Assembly (NCBI GenBank): GCA_933228895.1
Contig: OW121849.1
Span: 44,548,354 to 44,612,353 of the forward strand
DNA from: Platycnemis pennipes
Lineage: Eukaryota > Arthropoda > Insecta > Odonata > Platycnemididae
Direction of reading: 5' to 3'
DNA length: 64,000 bases
A model generated the notes under the pieces. The model was not told the origin of the DNA. It worked only from the letters and a program-made list of their open reading frames with translations, and did not search any database. Below are positions 56,431 to 64,000 of the stretch, in pieces. Made by a program: the position numbers and the translations under genes. The number at the start of each line of letters is the position of its first letter. Position 1 is the first letter of the stretch.

Positions 56431-58424
56431 TCGGCTATTGTTGATTTTATAATTTTATTTGGTGAATTAAAGTGCATGTATTAAGATACTTGTTCTTTTT
56501 CTTGAAAATAGCAGTTACAAATAGTCGACGGTGGGACGTAATCTATGACATGACTTTTTATACCAAGCAATATTTGTAGATTCGCTTTTTTTATTCCAGA
56601 GAGCTCTTTGTTATGTTTTGTATTTGCTAGCACTTTCCTTTACTCAGTATCAGCTTCAAATCCCACAAACTTCAATAAGATGCAAGTAATGAAGACACCA
56701 TAATAACCCAGTCCTTTGAGTAAATTTTAATAACAATGAGCATAATTACGTAGATAAGCTTATTTTAATAATCCGAAGAATCGTGGTCACTGGTTAAGTA
56801 CCTAATATGCAGGTTCTACTTCTATATGTTGTAAAATATTCTTATAATAATTATGTAAATTCATTCTGGAACTTGAAATATGTTGAAAAAATTCAAGTTT
56901 GAATAGACTTTATGCATTGACACACACATATATTCCTTATTGAATTATAATTATTGGTTTATATTTGTTGTACGAGACGGAGGCATTGAAAATGTTTTCG
57001 ATACTTTAATACTTAAAAATGACCGGACATTTGTTGTGTAATACCGTTATCTATTTTCCAAGTACGATTAAGGCTGTGTGCAATATAAGGCTGGGGAACC
57101 AAAGAGGCGATCCCACCATTCCGAATCAACCCCTATGCCCAAGCATTGTTTTTATCCATCGAGCATTTTCCTGCGCTTTTTACGTCATAGGTCATAAGCT
57201 TTTTTTTTTACTTCACCCTATTTTAAGAAGGTGCATACATATCTGCTTCTCTTCCCCTGCATGTAGTATTCCAATACCACGAATCTCTATGGGGTAGTCG
57301 AGTGGTCAAAGTTGGGATTTGGGAGTAGGGGTAGGCATTCTCTTTTTCTTTTGCCTTTAAAATTTTTTTGAAAAAAATATATATTAGAATGGTGCATCAA
57401 AAAAAAATTCCTGATTTATTCCCTTTATCATTTTCCATGCCGGCACATTTAAGACCTTCCTTTACCCTTCCCTCTTTCCACTTCCCTGGAGCCGAAATCA
57501 GGTAGGGTCGGGAGAGAGCGGGAGGGAGGCAAACTGAAGGAGAAAGGTCCGGGAACTCAGGGGGGGAGGGAAATGTGGCGTCGGGAGGGTGGGGTGGAGA
57601 GGGAACGTGAAATGCGAGCGTTTGGTTGCTTCGCAGCTGTAGGGTGTAGTGGTATTCGTAGGGGTTGAGCCATCTGACTCCCAGGATTCTCTCCATATCC
57701 CTTGACCTTTCCCTCTCCCTTCCTCCTCTCCTTCATCCCCTCTATGCCTTCACACCCTAACCATCCGGCGATTCTCCCTCCTTTCTTACTCTCTCTCTCT
57801 CCTTTCGATTATGATCACTCCCCTCTCCATACCTTTTATGCCCGCGTTTTAGCCCTTTATCCGTTTCTTTCTCTTTTCCGTTACTCCGTTATCCAAAACT
57901 CTCCCCTTGTCGTTTCCATATGCGCATACGCACTCATATAACCTTCATGCGCTTTTTTATTTATTATGCGTTGTAAAAAAATCCTAATAAACTGATCGGC
58001 TGTGTTCCACTAATTTACTCCAGACCTTCGACTAATTTAAAAAATTTCCCGTTATATTCTTCGAAAGAAATGGCATTCTCCCACGACCAATCGCGAGACT
58101 GGAGGGAAAGTGAAAGGGTGAGGCCACGTTTTTGGGCGTATTTTCCGGTTTCTCTGGCGATGGGAGCGCAACGAAGTAAATATTTGGTGGTGTAGGAAAT
58201 TCATGACTTCACCACCCTAGAATATTGAAAAGCCTTGCTCGTTCCTTATGCCATTATCTACCTAAGGAGTTGTGTTATTCAGTATCACAAATCGAGAAGT
58301 CGATACATCGATTTCAGTATTCCTTATTATGTATGTTAATTAATTTTTCATTTTTTTCTACTCACGTATGCTGTCTGCTGGCCTTATCTTATCTGTTATT
58401 TAAGTTCTATACAGAAATTTAAGG
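56431..58424. other. Intergenic DNA, no gene recognised; GC-rich block 57400-57950
   Basis: The block is purine-rich at about 57490-57610 and pyrimidine-rich from about 57700, with a short (CT)n run near 57790. ORFs (79-99 codons) are compositional. AT-rich elsewhere. Confidence 0.5.
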
Positions 58425-58690
58425 CACCTAAGACCGATTATAAAGGTACTAGAACACGAATTGAAGGAAATAAGGTAGGGTAGAGAAACCCGGAGTCGTC
58501 ATGAGCCTGCTCTTCACGAAATTCACTTATGGAGACAGCAGCTTTACGTTCTAATAGATTTGCTGAATATTGAGATTTCAGTACCATCCACGCTGCTTCC
58601 AAAAATGGATTCCGTTGTAACTTCTCCCGGGTATTGATTCCAGTCCCTGAGGTTGGATTACCAGCACTCTTGCTACCCACTGCAGGCCTA
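58425..58690 (-). mobile_element. tRNA-headed SINE, antisense copy I
   Basis: On the minus strand: gtgggtagcaagagtgctgg, then B-box-like ggaatcaatacccgg, later gtgaagagcaggctcatgac and gactccgggtttctctaccc. This last order is the most conserved part of copy C. The middle is diverged. Confidence 0.6.
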
Positions 58691-61149
58691 ATGGTATAAT
58701 GCTCTTTGTGTTTTATCCTTGATTTTAAAAGTAAAATTTCATCTGAATTTATTATGATAATGCCAGATATTATTTTGAGTCATTGCTACCCTTTAAGGGT
58801 GGCCTTGAGTTTTCAATGGGTGCATCGCAGTACTCTAATTTCCAGTTTGCTTGGACAGGACGGGGCGTAATTTACTAGATTTTCGCAAATGACTTTCTCT
58901 CTGGTCGCTGATTACACTGTGACTCGTGCTTTCGGAATGTTCCCTAGCGCCTTTCTCTTTTGCAATGATCTCCAGTGTTTAAGGCTCTAGACCCTTATCT
59001 CTATCCAATCGGGCCAACCATTTCTCATCCTCCTTTTTACACTTCATTTGCGTCATATTCTGTTCGATTGGCTTGCTTTATCGAGCCTAGCGTAAGAGGC
59101 ACTTATCTCTGGCAGTGCTTCGCGGATCCGAGTCTTGTGTCACAAGATTTTTAAAGGGAATAGAACCTCTCTGTTTATTCAGAAAATCGAAAGTCTATTC
59201 TTAAGGTCGCGTCCCACTATTTTTGGAGATATTTACTCTTTGTTTACGATGGATTTTCCGGTTTCTCAAGCTTTATTGGTGATTTCGAAGGATTCAGGCT
59301 TAACTATGTGGAAATCCATAGTGACAGAGAAAAAATAACAATGCATATCCCACTCGTAAATTTATTGACGGTACTACTAGTACCCTACCCGACCCCCTCC
59401 CCTCATCCACTCATGTACACCGATGCACCCCGCCCCTCATACTTTTTGCGGACATAAGTGTGTGTGACAGGAAAAATTTTTGTGCCTGATGATGGTGCAG
59501 AAGCGCTGAAGTTAGTGGTACCGTATTATCTAATACCTAATTATATGCGAACTTAAAATCATATTCTTATTTAAAATTGAATGCAATTGTTGAAGTCTAC
59601 ATTGCGTTTAATAGCTAACTATTTTGACCCTTAAAGCATTCAGAATTATTTTCCGTTATAATAAGAAGAGTATGATAATTACGAGTACATTTTCGAATGC
59701 TCGAAGAGTCTTTGAGGCAAATAAATGCACAAGCCATGAATTTTTATGTTTAAAAACATATCCAGAATTTTGTAAGAGTTTAGACACATGAATATTAAGA
59801 TTTTACTATCGAAAAGTCCGGTAGTGCTACTTTAAAACCTTCACCAAACCTCGGTCGGTGTATTTAAGAACCACATACCGGCGTAAAATTCTCAGCTTAG
59901 TGTTATTTTTGTTGGTGTTTGACCGCAAAATTATTAAATTCCTCTGAATTTCAACTTGGAGCACAAATTGGCTTCCTTGAATAGTGTTCCTACTCCTTTA
60001 AGGACTAAGGTCCAGGTTGATAAAGCAAATAAACACTAACCCCCTCATCTGGGGTTGGCAATATGCATGCCGTCGAATATATGAATTTTTTGTATATTAT
60101 ATCTTCCACCCTCAAAGGGTAGCTTTGCCAGGGTTATCCATTTTCATAATCAAGAGTGGGGGTGGAGATTACCTGAGGGAGGTTATACATATGGATATGT
60201 TTTTCATTTTTCTTGGTCCCTTGGCCTCGGATATTACTTCATCCTATGCCTAAACAACTTTCGGAACGGCAAATTATGCTCTTTGATAAATTTGTTCTAC
60301 ACTCGGTGAGAGACATCCTCATCCTTATCGGAGAGAAGGTACAGTATTTAAATTAATTGGGTACGAGATCACGAGAATCGGTTGAATACTTTTTCCGTCC
60401 TTGAAAATACTTATAAAACGATAAAAATAATGAGACTGTTGGTTATCGCTGAGTGTTTGCTTGTGAAGGGTGGCACATACTGTCTCCTTGAAATGGTGGG
60501 CTGCAGAGCACGTAGAGCAGAAAATCATTTGGAGGTGTATCAATACTTATAATCCTTTGGTTTCTCTGTTAGTGCCGAGACGCTTCCACTACTCGTTCCC
60601 CACCATTTCAATTCCTTAGCTGAAACAGGCATCTTCATATGACTAAGGAAACCCGACGTACTACATGGCCAAACGTCGACAGTGAAAATGTCTCTGCTCC
60701 TCATTTTCAACATGAATTATTGGAAACAAATGACCCTTATGCTTTTTCAGAAAAGAACAATGTTGTCAGGGCCAGTTTTTCATGTGCTCTCTATCATGAA
60801 AATTCAATCAATCCAACCACCGGGTCAATCCTACCCTTCAAAAATAAACCGATATTGTGGGGGTCACACTTAGCGTTGATTGCTGTTATCTTCACCCGGT
60901 AAAAATTATGATTTAAATTACATTGGTACACATTCGGATCTTAACGAACAAATTTTATATATTCGAAAATGCATGCCTAAATTTAATTAAACAGGTCATT
61001 TTTATCCTGATTACGTAGATAATTTAAAATGCCTCCATTGCTAGTGTTAATGCATTGGTAGTAATAATTTTGTTTTTTTAGGATTTCGTTTGGTTGTGAT
61101 TATATCGTACTGTAGAAATTAAGACCTCAATCCTAAGGCAATCAGCATC
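58691..61149. other. Intergenic AT-rich DNA, no gene recognised
   Basis: A gcctgatgatggtgcagaag text near 59482, preceded by a C/T-rich stretch, resembles the tail at 15960-16260 and may be another truncated retroelement end. An 87-codon ORF at 60639-60902 has no recognised motif. Confidence 0.45.
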
Positions 61150-61235
61150 CATATCCTCAGCGGAATACAAACCCGCGACTTTTGGGTAACCAGAAGAGAA
61201 TGTTACCGATCTGTCTATCACGGCCGGCTGTCACG
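61150..61235 (-). mobile_element. tRNA-like SINE head, antisense
   Basis: Minus strand ccgtgatagacagatcggta, then a gcgggtttgtattccgc B-box-like segment ~45 bases on. Only the head is visible, with no body blocks of the family. Confidence 0.4.
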
Positions 61236-62198
61236 CATTATCCTAGCCTTGCATATTATCACATTAGGTCACCATTATAAAGGGTTGTTTTTGTCGTTAT
61301 TGCCAAGTACCAATGTCATTGCATAAAACAGGGAATTTCTTAATAGAAAAGAGGCATCGATTCCACCAAGTAACGCAGAAAATTTCGCCATCCCGATTAA
61401 CTTGGAAAATAATGCGAGAGAACAGCAAGACAGCCGCAGAATGAAATGCTTACGTGATATATATTTACGCTTGGAAACTGATTTATAACATCAGACGTCA
61501 GAGAATCTCATAATTTGCTGCCACGCCTGGCATAGAAAAATTGCGCTAAGCGTGACTCGACCCGAAAATCGACCTTGAATCGGGTTTCTGTCGAGGAGAA
61601 ATTTCGGGTGCCAATGACCAAAAATAAAGCAGCGCTCCGACTTCCTAAAAATAAAACGACGCATTCGTGTGTTGGAGCGAGATTTCTGAAACTTAGACGC
61701 GAAGTTCCTCAAAGAGCAGCGTGGGAGGAAGGGATCCTTCTGCGCCCGGTTAACTGACCCCGCCCTCTCTCTTTCGCGTCGCCTTTACCGCACGCCATTT
61801 CCTCCCTCCCCTTTTTCCTCCCCTCCCAACTGACCTTCCCCCCCTGGGCCGGTCGTTTTACTTTATCGCCCCTGCCGAAAGCGGGCGGAACTCGTCGGGC
61901 CCTTGTGAATGGGGGGAAGGTCGAAGCGGAAGAGGAAGCGGGATGAAAGAGGAAGAAGAAGCGGAAGGCAGGGACGAGAAGAAGAGGGAATAAACGAGGA
62001 GCCGAATGGGCGTGTTTAGAGATCTTCCTAATGTCATTGCAGTTTCAAGTGAAGTTGAAGAGGAACTGATCGCGGTGCTTGGAGAAATGAATGCCAATTA
62101 CCGGCCGGATTCAATGCAGAATGAAGGTTAACTGAGGGAAAGGAATATCCCCATGAGGTGAGAAGATGGCGAGTGCGTAAGGTAGAAATAGTCTACAT
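61236..62198. other. Intergenic DNA, no gene recognised; GC-rich block 61680-62010
   Basis: The block is pyrimidine-rich at about 61760-61850 and turns purine-rich at 61900-62000. Nothing coding recognised. Confidence 0.5.
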
Positions 62199-62265
62199 CT
62201 GCATAATACCCTGCAAGCCACAGCAAGTGTGTGGCAGGGGGCATCACCTGGCATGCATTATAAAT
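62199..62265 (+). repeat. Short interspersed repeat motif, copy 2
   Basis: ctgcataataccctgcaagc, then agcaag, gtggcagggggc and a ggcatgcattat end. Matches 13588-13660 with small differences. Confidence 0.6.
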
Positions 62266-62817
62266 TAGAATACCTTTACACGTACGGCCATGCAGGCATG
62301 TAAAAAATACTGCTCCAGGCATATATACTAATTACATGCACATGAGAGGCACACTACTACACACCTGTGAAAGTATTTGACATGCAGTTACGAGACACGG
62401 GAAACGTTAGCTATAAAGGACTCTTATTTGTTAGTTCATGAAATGCAATAGAATAATAATTGATTTTCAGTAATTTCTTTAATACTTTTGATTATTAACT
62501 TATCTAGAGCATCTTGATAAGTGGTAATCGAGTCAGTTTCTTTGGAGGGATTTAAGGAAATCCAATGAGTTCAAATAGATTAAGAAAGGGATAAGTACAC
62601 GTAAATGTCTGTTGATAGGTAAGCTCTAACATCTAAAAAACATTTGGCTCGAGTAAGAACTAATTTAAGTCCAATTTTCCCTTCATCTTTCATGGAAATC
62701 AACGAATCATTCGCCTTGAGCCGGACTCCCCTGTATCCCCAGATTTTCGGCCAAGTGCTTTAGCGAATGTAGCTACCAAGACGTCTTCTTTCCCTTTGGA
62801 ATTAAAAAAAAAAAATT

Positions 62818-62900
62818 GGTTGAAGCACCTGGCGGGAAATCAGGGGATCCAGGTTCGAGTCCCGGTAAAGGCAAAAGATTTTTATTCGCTGTAGAATATC
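62818..62900 (+). mobile_element. tRNA-like SINE head, truncated
   Basis: tggttgaagcacctggcggg is followed by a perfect B-box, ccaggttcgagtcccgg, preceded by an A-run (about 62808-62816). The downstream blocks of the SINE family are not visible. Confidence 0.5.
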
Positions 62901-63695
62901 CGCTGTTGTGCATTTTCAGTTGGTAACGCCGTTAATGTATTCACGGAAAGTTCGCAAACTTATAGTTTGTTATAATCTTTCAGTCGCTAAATTTCTAGGA
63001 GGTCCTACAGGGAATCTGCGGCCGTTTTTGCAAATATTAGGTATACCTTTCCCTATCATTGCTCAACATTTAATGCAATATCATTTACTTTAAGTCGGCC
63101 GCAAATATATTTCAGTAACACCGTACACTGCTGGAATTTTCTGAGCATTTTCATGAAACGCTTTGATATTCCTCATCATCGTTGTCATTTTTTTCATAGT
63201 TCTCTTATTAGTTTGACACTCTACTCAAGAATTCTGATGACTCACAATTTCACGGATTCTTAAAATTCTTAATCCTTTTATGTAGAGCATACTTTTCCTA
63301 AATTGATGTCTTCATCCTTGACACAAGGCTTCTTTAAAACTTTTCGTCTACGAACTACTTTTTATGTGCATTCCGTAATTTCGTGATCAATACTTCGCCA
63401 TATCTCCTCCACTGTGTCCCACCACATATATTCAGCAAAACTCTCTTCCTGTACTATTTATGGTTCTTTTAAAAAGGTTTATTTCAATAGTTTTACGAAT
63501 TTATTATGATATTTCACCATTATTTTTTCTAAGCCTTTGTCAGCATCTGCATCACGGTAACATAAGCAGTAATATTCTGTTCCTGAATCACTTATATTTG
63601 GTAATAAAAGTCTTTCTGAAATCTCCTCTTAAATATTCTCTCCTTGCGTACCTATTTTGTTTATGCCTTTTAAATGCATCATCAGTATTTCAATC
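62901..63695. other. Intergenic AT-rich DNA, no gene recognised
   Basis: No gene recognised. Confidence 0.5.
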
Positions 63696-64000
63696 CTAGG
63701 ATTGGTTTACTGCAGCCCTCCATACTGCCGTATTCAGTGTTAATTCCCTCACGCCCTGGTATGTTTTCTCTTTCACGTCCTTCTTTATTTGCTCTATATA
63801 TATTTGTCCCTTGGTCTTCCTAGCGGGACCTTCCCTTTAATCTTCCCTTCTCTTATATTTCTAACTAATTAATTTTGCCTCAAGGTATTTCCAATCAATC
63901 TGGTTCTTCTTTGCCGTAGGGTTTTCTATATTGTCCTTTCTTCATCTGCTCTTCTGTACACCTCTTCGTTCCTCACTTTTTCTGTCCATTTAATCTTCAA
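63696..64000 (-). pseudogene. Broken LINE reverse transcriptase C-terminus, continues past the window
   Basis: From 64000 leftward the minus strand encodes KWTEKVRNEEVYRRADEER, then a stop, KTLRQRRTRLIGNTLRQN, another stop, IREGKIKGKVPLGRPRDKY and a third stop. After a one-base shift come IEQIKKDVKEKTYQGVREL and AVWRAAVNQS, then TAG at 63696. This is the familiar end of non-LTR endonuclease-reverse transcriptases ('NEEVLRRV...RRxxxIGHxLRHN...EGKIEGKxxRGRPR'). Three stops and a frameshift show it is dead. I leave the clade open (RTE- or CR1-like). The catalytic part lies outside the window. Confidence 0.8.

Noticed and set aside
57290..57345. tRNA-like A-box (ggggtagtcgagtggtcaaag)
   Set aside because: No B-box at the right distance and no SINE body.
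1..64000. CRISPR arrays, operons or other prokaryotic systems
   Set aside because: No regular spacer-repeat arrays and no clustered ORFs; composition and repeats are eukaryotic.

Overview
The window reads as a gene-poor stretch of an arthropod, probably insect, nuclear genome. The background is AT-rich and full of stops in all frames, and I recognise no host protein-coding gene. What can be identified is almost all mobile-element material: one apparently intact LTR retrotransposon, two non-autonomous DNA transposons with target-site duplications, several SINEs derived from tRNA or 5S rRNA, and decayed fragments of LINE and Penelope-like elements. There is also a tRNA-Ala-like sequence. The arthropod assignment rests on this repeat mix and on the absence of anything prokaryotic (no operons, no dense ORFs). 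I cannot name the species.

Layout. 1-10 kb: a 5S rRNA-derived SINE bounded by a perfect 15-bp duplication (1853-2128), followed by two copies of a tRNA-headed SINE family (about 2270 and 8190). 10-16 kb: a tRNA-Ala(AGC)-like sequence on the minus strand (10374-10447), another SINE copy (13250), a conserved short repeat (13588) and a long imperfect hairpin (14599). 16-30.6 kb: no recognisable genes, with several GC-rich purine or pyrimidine tracts and microsatellites. 30660-37132: a 6473-bp BEL/Pao LTR retrotransposon with two 321-bp LTRs differing at one position, a 5-bp target duplication, a primer-binding site resembling the 3' end of tRNA-Tyr, a single 1761-codon gag-pol ORF and a purine tract. 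37-46 kb: an antisense SINE copy, a 460-bp hAT-type MITE (38892-39351) and a degenerate Penelope-like C-terminus (41410-41740). 46-64 kb: more SINE copies, a 1244-bp hAT-type element (53977-55220) that contains a piece of a Jockey-like LINE and a perfect 12-bp-arm hairpin, and a broken LINE C-terminus running off the right edge.

How the parts relate. The BEL/Pao element is the only unit that looks able to encode its own mobility: it has Gag, protease, reverse transcriptase, RNase H and integrase signatures in one open frame. The SINEs and the two hAT-type elements encode nothing recognisable and would depend on proteins supplied elsewhere in the genome (LINE machinery for the SINEs, a hAT transposase for the DNA elements). 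Between elements lie AT-rich DNA and recurring GC-rich islands of unknown nature. Several islands switch from pyrimidine-rich to purine-rich within a few hundred bases.

Limits. All similarity calls are by eye and from memory of family motifs. Boundaries of SINE copies and GC-rich blocks are approximate. Boundaries of the BEL element, the two hAT-type elements and the 5S SINE are set by direct or inverted repeats read in the sequence.
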